Shown here piece by piece: positions 44,621 to 54,427 of a stretch of DNA of 64,000 bases. A model generated the notes under the pieces. It did no database searches and was not told the origin of the DNA. It saw only the letters and a list, made by a program, of their open reading frames with translations. How positions within the stretch are numbered: the first letter of the stretch is position 1; every line of letters begins with the position of its first letter. The DNA lies in contig NZ_JAFKCV010000012.1 in the NCBI RefSeq assembly GCF_017254865.1, positions 1 through 64,000 of the forward strand, in the 5' to 3' direction. Both the position numbers and the translations under genes were made by a program. This DNA comes from Bowmanella dokdonensis (lineage in GTDB: Bacteria > Pseudomonadota > Gammaproteobacteria > Enterobacterales > Alteromonadaceae).

Positions 44621-47043
44621 CTGGTGTTCTCCTTTATGCTTTGTTCCACTTTCTGTTGCACTTCCTCGCCCAGGCGCAGCGCCCGCAGCAGGGTAAAAAT
44701 ATTCTCTTCATGGGTATAGTTGAAGTTCACATCCTGTTGTTTGTCGGGATTGCGGCCCTTAATGGCCATGTCCAGGGATAACCAGCCATCCGGTTGCAGG
44801 GAAACCCGGCTGTCCAGGCTGTTGATATTCAGATTCTTCAGCACCGACAGCATGGGCGCCAAATTGGGCTGGCTGGCCAGCAGGCTGTCAAAGGCCTGGC
44901 TGTCGGTGATCCGCAGCTTGCCCGGACCGGCATTGGTCAGACGCCCCTGTTTAATGGCCATTCCCTGCTTGTCCAGATGAATGGGCAGTACCGCATTGAG
45001 TTCGCCCTGTAACTGTATGCCGGATTGTTGCTGCAGGGACGCCAGTTTGTCGGCCTGTAAGCCTGTCATGGTCAGTTCCATTTGCTGGGGTTGATCATTC
45101 AGTGTTAACTGAGGCAGGGAAAACGTACCGCCTAATACTTTACCTTCAATATCAGTAAGCTCCAGTGTTTCCTCGCGACTTTGCAGTTGTGCATGAATGT
45201 CGGTCAGGGGGAGGCCGATATCCGCCTTGTTCAGAGTGACTCTAGTGGGCCTGAGCTGAAGCCGGCCTGAACTGAAGGTAAAATCCGGTGCCAGGGACAG
45301 ATCCTCAAACTGGTAGTTCTGATAACTCAGATCGAGACGTTCTATACGGGCCTTGCCGCTAAGGCTGGCATCGCTGAACTGGTAATCCAGTTCTGCCTGC
45401 CAGCGACCGTCTGTCAGCTCCAGCCCGTCGAGCCGGCGGCTGGCCAGGCCCTGCAGTGCCGTTACCGGCTGATCCGGAATACTGACCGAAACATGCTGTG
45501 TCTCCTGATTTGCCTGTGCCTGGATCCCCGCTCCCAGGCTGATCTGATGAGTCAGCTTAGGTGTGATCTGTGGTGCTGTGATGATATTGCCCCGATGAGA
45601 AGCCTGTACGCTGCCCAGGTCAAACGCCTGGTAGCTGGCCGAGCCTATCTCCGAGCTGCCTTCCAGGCCCAGTTTCTGTTGCTGGTAGACCAGCCGGCTC
45701 TGGTGTTTGAGCTTGATCAACTGCAAGGACTGGCCGGTGATGTGCTGTGCAGTGAATTGCAGATCACCGATCCACTGCCGCATATCGCTGGATGTCACCA
45801 CCAGTTTGCCGCTGAGGTTCTGAGCCTTGCCCGGCTCAGCGCTGATGTTCTCCAGGCTGGGATTCAGGGTGGCGTTAAGACCCGACTGGCTGTCCAGGGT
45901 AAACTGCAGCGGTACCTCCAGTTGGCTGAGGTTTAGCTGTGCGGTCTGCAGACGGGCCAGACTGAGTTTTGCCTGATCGGCGCTGATCCGCCAGGCCTGT
46001 TCGTTCCACAGCAAGCCCCCTTTACCCTGAGCCTGCCAGTCCTGATAGCTGGCCTGCAACTGGTATTGCCCGGTCAGTTTGCCGGTGAAGCTGACAAGCA
46101 AATCCTGCAGGTCGAGTGACATATCCAGGGGCTTTTCAGTGCGCACTTGTACCTCGCCCAGACGGGCTTCCTGGGTATTGAACACCACCGGCGCAGGCAG
46201 GGTAATGCTGAGCCGCTGTGGCTGATACCCGGCCATCGCTGGCCAGGGCAGGGGGCAGGCGGCCAGATCCAGTACCAGGGGTAACCCGGACAGATCCAGC
46301 TCACCGCCGAGATCCCTGAGCGACAGGCTCAGCGCTGCCCGGCCGGTGGCCTGAAGAGCGACAGTGCAGGGAGGGTCCCAACCGGGCAAAGGCAGCCCCA
46401 GCGGGCCGTTCAGGGCCAACTGATGGCTGGAGTTAAAAACCCCGCCATCGAAGTGCAACCGGCTGTCTATCCGGCTGTTGAGCAGGTCCTGTCCCAGGGC
46501 ATCCGGCAACGACAGGTAAGCGGACAGATCGGCCAGCGACCAGCGCAAATCCGCACTGATGCTCTGCTGATTCAGTTCAAGGTTGGCCTGCCAGGGGCCC
46601 GACAGTGTCAGGTGGTGCTGGCTGTAGCCCAGCTCAAACTCAAGGGGCCGGCGCAGCCAGGGACTTTGAATGTGCAGGGACTTAACCCGGGTGTCGGGCA
46701 GGGGCGGTATCTGCCAGTCGACGGGCCCGGTGGTTTTTTCATCGGATTCGGTGAGGTGGTGTTGAACATTGACAGCGTCGATTTGCAACTGATTATCAAA
46801 AGGCTGCCACAGGGCCTGTCTGAGGTTTACCGAAAACTGCGGGGATTGCAGGCATAGCCTGTTGATCTTGATGTGCCGCCATGTGCCGAGTTCATAATCC
46901 AGACAGGTCAGACTGGCCTGATAAGGAGAAAGGAAAAATCCGCTCAACCAGATCGTCACAGGATGACGACCCCACCACAGCAGCAGGGTTAAAATACACA
47001 GCAGCGCCAGCAGGATCCCCGACCATTTTACCGCCTTCTTCAT
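44617..47043 (-). CDS. ydbH: YdbH, AsmA-like intermembrane lipid-transport protein
   Basis: This 808-residue protein has an N-terminal membrane anchor (about 8-28), then a very long beta-rich body of repeated strands, and a C-terminus typical of YdbH (WLSLDMAIKGRNPDKQQDVNFNYTHEENIFTLLRALRLGEEVQQKVE). YdbH, with TamB and YhdP, forms bridges that carry phospholipid from the inner to the outer membrane in E. coli. It is the first gene of ydbH-ynbE-ydbL, overlapping ynbE by four bases. Confidence 0.9.
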   Translation of the reverse strand: MKKAVKWSGILLALLCILTLLLWWGRHPVTIWLSGFFLSPYQASLTCLDYELGTWRHIKINRLCLQSPQFSVNLRQALWQPFDNQLQIDAVNVQHHLTESDEKTTGPVDWQIPPLPDTRVKSLHIQSPWLRRPLEFELGYSQHHLTLSGPWQANLELNQQSISADLRWSLADLSAYLSLPDALGQDLLNSRIDSRLHFDGGVFNSSHQLALNGPLGLPLPGWDPPCTVALQATGRAALSLSLRDLGGELDLSGLPLVLDLAACPLPWPAMAGYQPQRLSITLPAPVVFNTQEARLGEVQVRTEKPLDMSLDLQDLLVSFTGKLTGQYQLQASYQDWQAQGKGGLLWNEQAWRISADQAKLSLARLQTAQLNLSQLEVPLQFTLDSQSGLNATLNPSLENISAEPGKAQNLSGKLVVTSSDMRQWIGDLQFTAQHITGQSLQLIKLKHQSRLVYQQQKLGLEGSSEIGSASYQAFDLGSVQASHRGNIITAPQITPKLTHQISLGAGIQAQANQETQHVSVSIPDQPVTALQGLASRRLDGLELTDGRWQAELDYQFSDASLSGKARIERLDLSYQNYQFEDLSLAPDFTFSSGRLQLRPTRVTLNKADIGLPLTDIHAQLQSREETLELTDIEGKVLGGTFSLPQLTLNDQPQQMELTMTGLQADKLASLQQQSGIQLQGELNAVLPIHLDKQGMAIKQGRLTNAGPGKLRITDSQAFDSLLASQPNLAPMLSVLKNLNINSLDSRVSLQPDGWLSLDMAIKGRNPDKQQDVNFNYTHEENIFTLLRALRLGEEVQQKVEQSIKENTR

Positions 47044-47139
47044 ACACTCCCTGTCAGCCCGCTGTCGTTATGCAAAGCTTAACCTAAACTCATTGGCTTG
47101 CCAGTGGGCCAAGGATGGCGGCCACCGGCTTTTGTGCTC

Positions 47140-48189
47140 CTAGCTGTTGGTGATGGCGACCTCCTGGCCCTCCTGGAGGCGTTCGGCCCCGCGTACGGCC
47201 ACCCGGTCACCGGGTTTGAGGTTACTTTGCTTGATGCTGACCCATTCCTGATGACCTTCGCCCACTATCACTGGCTCGCGATGGGCTTTGTTTTGCTCGT
47301 CGATGACCACCACATAAGTGCCGTCACGACGCAGAATCAAGGCGTCCCGGTGTACGGTCAGGGCCTGACTGGGCGGCTGAACCGGCAAACTGGCGGTAAT
47401 CAGCTGGCCCGCCGTCCAATACTGGTTGATGTCTCTTGGCAGGCTGACCCGCAATTCAAAGGACTGGCTGCGCATATCGGCCGCCGGAATAATGGCTTTT
47501 ACCTGAGCCTGTAATTGCTGCCCGGCGGATTTCAGCAGCACTTCCTTGCCTTGTTTGATAAAGGGCAGGTACTTGACCGGTACATAGAGCCGGGCTTCGA
47601 GGTTCTCTGTATCCAGCATGCTGGCAAGCAGTTCACCGCGGTTCACCTCGCCGCCTGCCTCGCGCAGTCGTTCGGTAACCACGCCATCGAAAGGCGCCAG
47701 CAGATGGGTGCGGCTCAGTTGGTCGTCAAGCTGCTGCAGTTTGACACGAGCGATTTCCATATCGGCCAGGGCCAGGTCGTACTGGGACTGGGTCTGATCC
47801 AACTGGAACGCCGAGGCGCTGTTGGTCTGGCGTAACTCCTTTAGTCTGGCCAGTTCACGCTGAAGGTACTTGACATTGATATCGGCCCGCTTGAGCTGCG
47901 CCTGCTGTTCGGCCTGTTGAAGCTTCAATGGCAACTGATCGAGCTTGGCCACCGCTTCGCCTTTTTGCAGGAAGGTGCCGGGTTCCGCCACCCAATCCAG
48001 ACGACCGGCCACCCCGGCGGTGAGCTTGACATTATGCTGGCTGTAGATGCTGCCGACCAGATCCACCGTGGGGGTAAAGGCCGTCTGTTTCACAGACTCT
48101 ACGGTAACCGGACTGGCTGGCGGCTCGGCAGCCCACAGTTGGCTGCTTATCATAAGGGCAGGGATCAGTAACAGGGATTGGGATTTCAT
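47140..48189 (-). CDS. RND efflux periplasmic adaptor
   Basis: This 349-residue adaptor has a signal peptide (ends LWAA), a lipoyl half (VAGRLDWVAEPGTFLQKGEAVAKLD), a coiled hairpin (about 85-155), the second lipoyl half (LLAPFDGVVTERLREAGGEVNRGELLA), and a beta-barrel plus membrane-proximal domain. It overlaps the RND gene by four bases; the pair is an efflux operon. It has no lipobox, unlike the adaptor at 33418. The substrate is unknown. Confidence 0.9.
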   Translation of the reverse strand: MKSQSLLLIPALMISSQLWAAEPPASPVTVESVKQTAFTPTVDLVGSIYSQHNVKLTAGVAGRLDWVAEPGTFLQKGEAVAKLDQLPLKLQQAEQQAQLKRADINVKYLQRELARLKELRQTNSASAFQLDQTQSQYDLALADMEIARVKLQQLDDQLSRTHLLAPFDGVVTERLREAGGEVNRGELLASMLDTENLEARLYVPVKYLPFIKQGKEVLLKSAGQQLQAQVKAIIPAADMRSQSFELRVSLPRDINQYWTAGQLITASLPVQPPSQALTVHRDALILRRDGTYVVVIDEQNKAHREPVIVGEGHQEWVSIKQSNLKPGDRVAVRGAERLQEGQEVAITNS

Positions 48190-51100
48190 GCTTGCTCCAA
48201 AGAGTCGGAAATTGTCAGGGATTCGGTTTGTCGGGTCTGTGCGGCCATTTCGCCTAATCGCAGCAGCGCCGGCAGCAGAACCAGGGTAAAGAGGGCGCTG
48301 ATGGCCATACCGCCGACGATGACGGTGGCCAGGCCCCGGTAGATTTCTGAGCCGACCCCTGGCATCAGCATCAGCGGCAGCATGCCGAATAAACTGGTCA
48401 GGGTGCTCATATAAACGGGACGGGCGCGGATTCTGACGGCCTGGGCTACTGCGTCACAGGTCTGCATGCCTTCTTTTTGCGCACTACGGGTCTGATCCAC
48501 CAGCAAAATGGCATTGTTGACTACCAGGCCCAACAGGATGATAAAGCCGATCATGGTCAGCAGATCCAGCGACTGGAAGGTAAACAGATTCAGCAACCAC
48601 AAACTCAGCACACCCCCTGCCACCGCCATAGGCATCACTGTCAGCACCAACAGGCTGTCACGGGCTGATTTGAACAGAGCCGTCATCAGCAGGAACAGGA
48701 TGAGGATGGCCAGGGCGAAATTGGCGCCCATCTCTGCGATGGCTTGCTTCATCCTGTTGGCATTGCCGCTGACCTGGACGCTGGCCTCAACCGGCAGGGC
48801 CTGACGGATGACCGGCAGAACGTTTTGTTCCAGGCTGGCCATGGCTTCTTCCAGGGACAGGTTTTCCGGCGGATTGAGGATCAGGCTGAGGGTACGCTTG
48901 CCGTTGACCCGGCGAAGCTGACTGGGTCCCACCGTACGGGTGACCTGGGCCAGTTCGCCCAGCGTCTGCAGGCCGGCAAGGGGGGTATAGACGGGCATGG
49001 CGCCGAGCTGATCGGGGTTTTGCCATTTTTCCGCCCTTAATATGACATTCATCCGGTCATTGCCGTCGAAGTACTCAGACACGAACAAGCCACCGGCCAG
49101 GGCCCGGACAATGCTGGCCACATCGCCCCGATCCATGCCCGCCTGGGTGATGCGTCTGTCATCGGGGATCAGGCGCAGTTCCGGCTCTGCCAGGGACAGA
49201 CCCGGCACCGGCTGGGCGCTGACATCGGGCAGATGCTGGTTGATTGCGGTCAGGCCCTGCAGGGCAGCGGCCATCAGAGGATCGATGTCCGGCCCCTGGA
49301 TATCGATGTTAATGCTGCGACCATTGCCACCGCCGGCCACGTTGATCATGGAGCCGCGGAACAGAAATACCTGGGTGTCGGGCAGTCCGCTGAGAACCTC
49401 GTTTCGCACCAGGTCCATCAGTTCGTCAACCCGGGTTGGATCGGCAGAGTAGACAAAGCCGCCACTGGCATTGGGACCGAAGGTGTAAAAGTTGTAGCTT
49501 CTCACGCCGGGCTCCCGGCTGCCGTCCATAAAGGGCGCCAGACGGGTCTTGATTCGTTCGGCCACTTCCTGTTCGATAAAGTCCACATTGCCACCCGGGG
49601 GCATATTGAAGGCGTAGTAAAAGCCGTCGATGGGGGCCCGTGGCATAAAGTCGGTCTTGGGCAAGAGCACCAGGCTGACCAGTACCGAGGCCCCGAGCAG
49701 TCCGCCAATCCATCCGAGGCGCTTTGACTGGCTGTCGGTCAGGCGCATGACCAGAGAAGTGAGTTTCTGCCAGTAGGCCGCCAGCGGGTCCTCATTGCCC
49801 TGGTGTTCAAGCAGATAACGGCTGGCCAGGGGCAATATGCTGATGGCGGCCACCATGGAGGCAACCACAGAAATGGACAGGGTCAGGGCCAGATCGGAAA
49901 ACAACTGGCCTTCGATGCCTTCCATAAAGAGGATGGGTAGGAAGATGGCCACACTGGTGGCCGTGGAGGCGAACAGGGCGCCGGTGACCTGTGAAGCTCC
50001 TTTGAGCACGGCTTTCCTGCTGTCCAGGCCCTCACTTTTAAGCCTGACGATGTTTTCCTGCACTATGATGGCGGCATCCAGTACCAGTCCCACCGCAAAG
50101 GCGATACCGGCCAGGGAGATCACATTCAGTGAACGGTTAAGCAGCCCCAGCGCCAGGAAGGCCACCATAATGGAAAAAGGGATGGTCAGGGCGATAATCA
50201 GGGTGGCCCGCCAGCCGCGCAGGAACAGCCATAAAATGCCCAGCGCCAGCAATACTCCCAGGCCCAGGTTGCTCTTTACCAGATCCAGGGCGTTACGGAT
50301 ATGTAATGAGGAGTCAAAACTCAAATCGATTTGCAGGCCCTTCTCGGCCAACGGCCCGGTATTCAGCTCATTCAGGGCGACCTTGAGTTCGTCCAGCAGG
50401 GCCACAGAGTTAGCGCCGTTGGTGCGGTCTACCGTAATGTAGTAAGCCGGGGCCCCGTTACGCAGGGTAAAACCGAATCTGTCCACCAGGGTGTCTTCGA
50501 TACGGGCGATATCACTTAAGTAAACAGGTCTGTCACCGCTGTAGGAGACGATCATATTGCCCATGTCCTGAACTTCGTACTGGCCGGCAAAACGCACCGT
50601 ATACTGACGACGGCCCACATCGGCAAAGCCCCCTGACGCATCCGTGGCTCTGGCCACCGCACGACTGATGTCGCTGATGGGAATGCCGAAGGCAGCGGCT
50701 TTGTATGGGTCGAAGTTGATGCGCACTTCACGGGGGCGCTGGCTGTTCAGGTTGACCTGGGCGACACCCGGAATGCGGGCCAGACGCGGCTGTATCACAT
50801 CTTCAATCACATCCTGGTACAAGGAGATATCACCGGCGTCGTTGTCATCGGTGGTTCGCACCAACAGGGATGCCGCCGACGCCACTCCGCCACCACCACC
50901 GCCGCCTGCAGTAATCACCGGGTCGAAGGCGTCCAACGGCAGGGGAGGCGCCTGATTAAGCCGATTGATGACATCCAGCATGGCGGCCTGCATATCGGTG
51001 CCCACTTCATAAGTCAGGGTGATATTGCCAAAGCCTCGCTGGATATTGGTGGTGGTTTCCAGCACCCCCGGAGTATTGCGCACTGCGTTTTCCAAGGGTT

Positions 51101-51293
51101 CGATGATGACGGCTTCCACTTCTTCGGGGGCGGCATTGCGCCATCCGGAGCCGATATTGATCTGTGGTTGCTCAATATCCGGGATCAACTGGATGGGCAG
51201 TTTGAACATGGCCAGCACGCCAAATACAAACAGCAGGGCCGTGATCACCAATACGGCGGCCGGGTTTTTTACACTGTTTCGGGTCAGGTTCAT
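48186..51293 (-). CDS. RND efflux permease (third)
   Basis: This 1035-residue RND pump starts at MNLTRNSVKNPAAVLV (51293); the frame extends back to 51338 without support. It has 12 helices, the relay aspartate in GIAFAVGLVLDAAIIVQENI (Asp followed by Ala, rather than the Asp-Asn of the other two pumps here), and two large periplasmic loops. It contains an unusual glycine run (GGGGGGG near residue 135 of the mature frame). It is translated before its adaptor, whose start overlaps it. Confidence 0.93.
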   Translation of the reverse strand: MNLTRNSVKNPAAVLVITALLFVFGVLAMFKLPIQLIPDIEQPQINIGSGWRNAAPEEVEAVIIEPLENAVRNTPGVLETTTNIQRGFGNITLTYEVGTDMQAAMLDVINRLNQAPPLPLDAFDPVITAGGGGGGGVASAASLLVRTTDDNDAGDISLYQDVIEDVIQPRLARIPGVAQVNLNSQRPREVRINFDPYKAAAFGIPISDISRAVARATDASGGFADVGRRQYTVRFAGQYEVQDMGNMIVSYSGDRPVYLSDIARIEDTLVDRFGFTLRNGAPAYYITVDRTNGANSVALLDELKVALNELNTGPLAEKGLQIDLSFDSSLHIRNALDLVKSNLGLGVLLALGILWLFLRGWRATLIIALTIPFSIMVAFLALGLLNRSLNVISLAGIAFAVGLVLDAAIIVQENIVRLKSEGLDSRKAVLKGASQVTGALFASTATSVAIFLPILFMEGIEGQLFSDLALTLSISVVASMVAAISILPLASRYLLEHQGNEDPLAAYWQKLTSLVMRLTDSQSKRLGWIGGLLGASVLVSLVLLPKTDFMPRAPIDGFYYAFNMPPGGNVDFIEQEVAERIKTRLAPFMDGSREPGVRSYNFYTFGPNASGGFVYSADPTRVDELMDLVRNEVLSGLPDTQVFLFRGSMINVAGGGNGRSINIDIQGPDIDPLMAAALQGLTAINQHLPDVSAQPVPGLSLAEPELRLIPDDRRITQAGMDRGDVASIVRALAGGLFVSEYFDGNDRMNVILRAEKWQNPDQLGAMPVYTPLAGLQTLGELAQVTRTVGPSQLRRVNGKRTLSLILNPPENLSLEEAMASLEQNVLPVIRQALPVEASVQVSGNANRMKQAIAEMGANFALAILILFLLMTALFKSARDSLLVLTVMPMAVAGGVLSLWLLNLFTFQSLDLLTMIGFIILLGLVVNNAILLVDQTRSAQKEGMQTCDAVAQAVRIRARPVYMSTLTSLFGMLPLMLMPGVGSEIYRGLATVIVGGMAISALFTLVLLPALLRLGEMAAQTRQTESLTISDSLEQA

Positions 51294-51725
51294 GGAATAC
51301 TCGTTATGACTGTTATTACCTGAGGTGGTTGCGTGCAAGCGTAGTGATACGCTGTGAGGACGCCATAGCTTTGCGTTTATCGCGACGTTTTGCGCGGTGA
51401 AAAATGGGCCTGTTAACGGCTTGTTACACTTGGCAATAAAGGGTGCTGGCGCAGTTACAAATCCCCTTGGTTAAACCAGCAACGTGAAATGGCCAACTGA
51501 TGTGACAATCATTGGACTGAACATCGCCGTTTACTGGCAGAGCATTAATACACGTCCCTGATGATCGTCCCCCAGCCCAGCCATCCGTGGCTGGTCGTGC
51601 AGCCAGGCGGCGTTTCACGCCTGATAAATCTGGCTTTACCCTGCGCCCACGGCATACGCCTGCCAGGGAGGGTGGAAGTGCAGAAAATTCAGGGAGACAA
51701 TTTTCTGCCCCTTCATCCTGAACAT
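51294..51725. other. gene-free leader region of the third RND operon with hairpins
   Basis: No gene is supported. On the minus strand this lies between the gltA terminator and the RND start, so it should hold that operon's promoter. It carries three hairpins: GCAGAAAATT / AATTTTCTGC (51680-51708, ten base pairs), CCAGCCA / TGGCTGG (about 51575-51592) and AGGCG / CGCCT (about 51604-51621). A structured mRNA leader or binding sites are possible. A 64-codon minus-strand frame (51424-51618) has no known similarity. Confidence 0.4.
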
Positions 51726-51752
51726 AAAAAACGCCGCGAGGTGCGGCGTTTG
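51726..51752 (-). terminator. gltA terminator
   Basis: On the minus strand, ACGCCGC / GCGGCGT (seven base pairs, five-base loop) is followed by five T residues, 20-40 bases after the gltA stop. This is a standard rho-independent terminator for gltA. Confidence 0.85.
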
Positions 51753-51770
51753 TTTTCTGAAGCTAAAAAA

Positions 51771-53051
51771 TTACTTTTTCAGCGGGGTGTATTTACGCTG
51801 ATCCGGCCCTGTGTACAACTGACGGGGACGACCGATCTTCTGGCCCGGCTGGCTGAGCATCTCATGCCAGTGGGAGATCCAGCCCACGGTGCGGGCCAGG
51901 GCGAAGATACAGGTAAACATATTGGTTGGAATGCCAATGGCTTTAAGGATAATTCCAGAGTAGAAATCCACATTGGGGAACAACTTCTTCTCTTTGAAGT
52001 AAGGGTCGGACAGGGCAATGCGCTCCAGCTCCATGGCCACATCCAGCAACGGATCTTCGATGTTCAGCTCTTCCAGCACTTCATGGCAGCTCTCGCGCAT
52101 CACAGTAGCGCGGGGATCGTAGTTTTTGTAGACCCGGTGACCAAAGCCCATCAGGCGGAACGGGTCGTTCTTGTCCTTGGCCCGTTCAATAAACTCCGGG
52201 ATACGATCCACTGAGCCGATTTCCTCAAGCATGGTGAGGCAGGCTTCGTTGGCGCCTCCATGGGCAGGGCCCCACAGGGAAGCGACGCCGGCGGCGATAC
52301 AGGCATAAGGGTTGGCGCCGGAAGAGCCGGCCAGACGCACGGTGCTGGTAGAGGCATTCTGTTCATGGTCTGCATGCAGGGTAAAGATGCGATCCATGGC
52401 GCGGATAACGGACTTGCTGGACTTGTAAGGCTCGGCCGGCACCGAGAACATCATATTGAGGAAGTTTTCGGCGAAGGTCAGATCATTGCGTGGATAAACA
52501 AAGGGCTGACCCACGTTGTACTTGTAACACATGGCCACCAGGGTGGGCATTTTGGCAATCAGGCGATAGGCGCTGCGCAGGCGCTGCTCGGGATCGGAAA
52601 TATCCAGATCGTCATGGTAAAAGGACGACATGGCGCCAACGGTTCCGCACAGCATGGCCATGGGATGGGCATCGCGGCGGAATCCGCGGAAGAAATTGTT
52701 CACCTGGTCGTGGACCATGGTGTGACGGGTAATAGTGTTCTTGAACTGGGCATACTGGTCCGCATTTGGCGCTTCGCCATGGATCAGCATGTAACAAACT
52801 TCCAGATATTCGGCGTCTCGCGCCAGCTCTTCGATGGAGTAACCACGGTGCAGCAACACACCTTTTTCGCCATCAATGTAAGTGATAGCAGACTCGCAGG
52901 AACCAGTGGCCATGAAACCGGGATCGAAAGTGAAATAACCATTGGCGCCCAGCGCACGAACGTCAATCACGTCGTGGCCTGCCGTTCCGGATCGGATAGG
53001 AAGTTCGATTTCCTTATCGCCTACCTTCAAAATGGCCTTTTGATCTGCCAT
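51771..53051 (-). CDS. gltA: citrate synthase
   Basis: This 426-residue enzyme condenses acetyl-CoA and oxaloacetate to citrate. It has the type II pattern: the catalytic histidine in [21 protein letters not shown], a later one in [15 protein letters not shown], and the active-site aspartate in [17 protein letters not shown]. The start [18 protein letters not shown] is the usual one and is preceded by GGAGAG. It is transcribed away from sdhCDAB, as in many gammaproteobacteria, with a 660-base shared control region. Confidence 0.96.
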   Translation of the reverse strand: MADQKAILKVGDKEIELPIRSGTAGHDVIDVRALGANGYFTFDPGFMATGSCESAITYIDGEKGVLLHRGYSIEELARDAEYLEVCYMLIHGEAPNADQYAQFKNTITRHTMVHDQVNNFFRGFRRDAHPMAMLCGTVGAMSSFYHDDLDISDPEQRLRSAYRLIAKMPTLVAMCYKYNVGQPFVYPRNDLTFAENFLNMMFSVPAEPYKSSKSVIRAMDRIFTLHADHEQNASTSTVRLAGSSGANPYACIAAGVASLWGPAHGGANEACLTMLEEIGSVDRIPEFIERAKDKNDPFRLMGFGHRVYKNYDPRATVMRESCHEVLEELNIEDPLLDVAMELERIALSDPYFKEKKLFPNVDFYSGIILKAIGIPTNMFTCIFALARTVGWISHWHEMLSQPGQKIGRPRQLYTGPDQRKYTPLKK

Positions 53052-53173
53052 AAGATGCTCTCCTTCAGATTGCTTCTGTGGTGTTAATGGAACTTTTCCA
53101 GGCTACTACGAGCAAAGGCGATTGCCGGTTTAATGAGGGGAAAAGTTCACATAGGCGTTAAAAAGTGCCGCTA

Positions 53174-53202
53174 TTTGTACTGATATTAGCTTGGCAAGTC
53201 AA
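53174..53202 (-). promoter_or_regulatory. candidate gltA promoter
   Basis: On the minus strand, TTGACT (53202-53197) and TACAAA (53179-53174) are 17 bases apart, a sigma-70 type spacing, about 125 bases upstream of gltA. The -35 is good and the -10 is weak. The surrounding 53052-53711 region has no supported gene; short frames at 53208-53432 (plus) and 53269-53475 (minus) are not convincing. Confidence 0.45.
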
Positions 53203-53518
53203 TTTTAATGCGATTTTGCCTGATATCTATTCAACTAAAGTTTAGTGGTCAGAATTGGCCTTGTGCCGCTAATCTTGACACCCGGTTCTACCCGGGGAAT
53301 ATCGGCCTGAGGGTGGTGATGCCGAACAGGAATAATAGTTTCGTCGCTGAGTTGCTGCAAGGGGATCTGACCCGTGCCTGCTTATCGGGGCCCACTGATC
53401 TGCACGGCCAATCCGGTCGTAGAGAAAAATGACCGCTTCATCCGCTGGAGGCTGTCCCAACCGGTATTTGTGCACTAATTAAACAATCGTCTGTCAGGGA
53501 CTTGGGGTGTAACAAAAA

Positions 53519-53547
53519 TTGTAATTGTGGCGCGCTCTGGATATACT
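53519..53547 (+). promoter_or_regulatory. candidate sdhCDAB promoter
   Basis: TTGTAA (53519-53524) and TATACT (53542-53547) are separated by exactly 17 bases, about 165 bases before sdhC. Upstream, TTGTGCACTAATTAAACA (about 53468-53485) is of the kind bound by CRP or ArcA, the usual regulators of sdh, but the match is too loose to assign. Confidence 0.55.
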
Positions 53548-53711
53548 TTGCGACGTTTAAGTAGCGGTGTTTGTAGCATTTTTTTAACAAATGGGACTGC
53601 GCCGGAAGATAAAAAACAATCTGCTTGAATCGTGAAACGGCTGATGGAGCGCAAGGCGAAATCAGCGACGATGAAAACTCAACCCTACAGGGGTCCAACG
53701 GGCAACAAATC

Positions 53712-54086
53712 GTGAAAAAACAAAGACCAGTAAATTTACAACTCAATACGATTAGTTTTCCTCCTGCTGCCATTTCCTCCATTTTGCATCGGGTTACCGG
53801 TGTCGCCCTGTTTTTTGCCCTGATTTTCGTGATCTGGGCCTGGGCGGTCTCTGTGTCCTCCGCTGAAGGTTTTGACATGGTGGTGGAGTGTATGAACGGC
53901 GTGCTGGGCAAGCTGATTGCCATAGGTACCGTTTCAGCATTTATTTATCATCTGCTCGGTGGCCTGCGTCACATGGTGATGGATATGGGGCATTGGGAAG
54001 AAATGCAATCCGGTAACAACAGCGCCAGGATCATTATCGGCCTGTGGATTGTGCTGACAGTATTGGTAGGAGTAGTCGTATGGTAA
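53712..54086 (+). CDS. sdhC: succinate dehydrogenase cytochrome b556 subunit
   Basis: This 124-residue subunit anchors succinate dehydrogenase and binds heme b with SdhD. Three helices; the family start KKQRPVNLQLNTISFPPAAISSILHRVTGV (with the quinone-site Ser and Arg) and the heme-ligand histidine in FIYHLLGGLRHMVMD. The GTG at 53712 gives the conserved N-terminus; no strong Shine-Dalgarno is present. The frame reads back to a TTG at 53625 without support. It overlaps sdhD by seven bases. Confidence 0.93.
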   Translation: MKKQRPVNLQLNTISFPPAAISSILHRVTGVALFFALIFVIWAWAVSVSSAEGFDMVVECMNGVLGKLIAIGTVSAFIYHLLGGLRHMVMDMGHWEEMQSGNNSARIIIGLWIVLTVLVGVVVW

Positions 54087-54427
54087 TCAATCAGGCCAGC
54101 TTGAAACGTGACGGCGTGCAGGATTGGGTATCCCTGCGCGCGACAGCCGTTATCATCACCTTTTTCAGCCTCTATATGGTGTGGTTCTTTGTTTCGACTC
54201 CGCAAGTGACCTTCGAAATCTGGCAGGGGCTGTTTTCCGCCCTGTGGATGAAGGTGTTCACTTTCGCAACGCTGGTTTGCATCATGATCCACGTCCGTAT
54301 CGGCTTGTGGCAGGTGCTGAGCGACTATGTGAAAAACGCCAGACTGCGTGTCTTGTTGCAGTACCTGATGAATCTCCTGGCCTTCGCCTATGTCCTGGTG
54401 GGCCTGTTCGTATTGTGGGGTGTGTAA
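54080..54427 (+). CDS. sdhD: succinate dehydrogenase hydrophobic membrane anchor
   Basis: This 115-residue, three-helix subunit begins VINQASLKRDGVQDWVSLRATAV. The heme/quinone histidine is in IMIHVRIGLWQVLSDY. It forms the membrane part of complex II with SdhC and passes electrons from succinate to ubiquinone. Its start lies inside the end of sdhC, and sdhA begins directly after its stop. Confidence 0.93.
   Translation: MVINQASLKRDGVQDWVSLRATAVIITFFSLYMVWFFVSTPQVTFEIWQGLFSALWMKVFTFATLVCIMIHVRIGLWQVLSDYVKNARLRVLLQYLMNLLAFAYVLVGLFVLWGV

Noticed and set aside
53208-53475. Two short frames in the gltA-sdhC gap (53208-53432 plus, 53269-53475 minus)
   Set aside because: No ribosome sites and no similarity; this is the shared promoter region.
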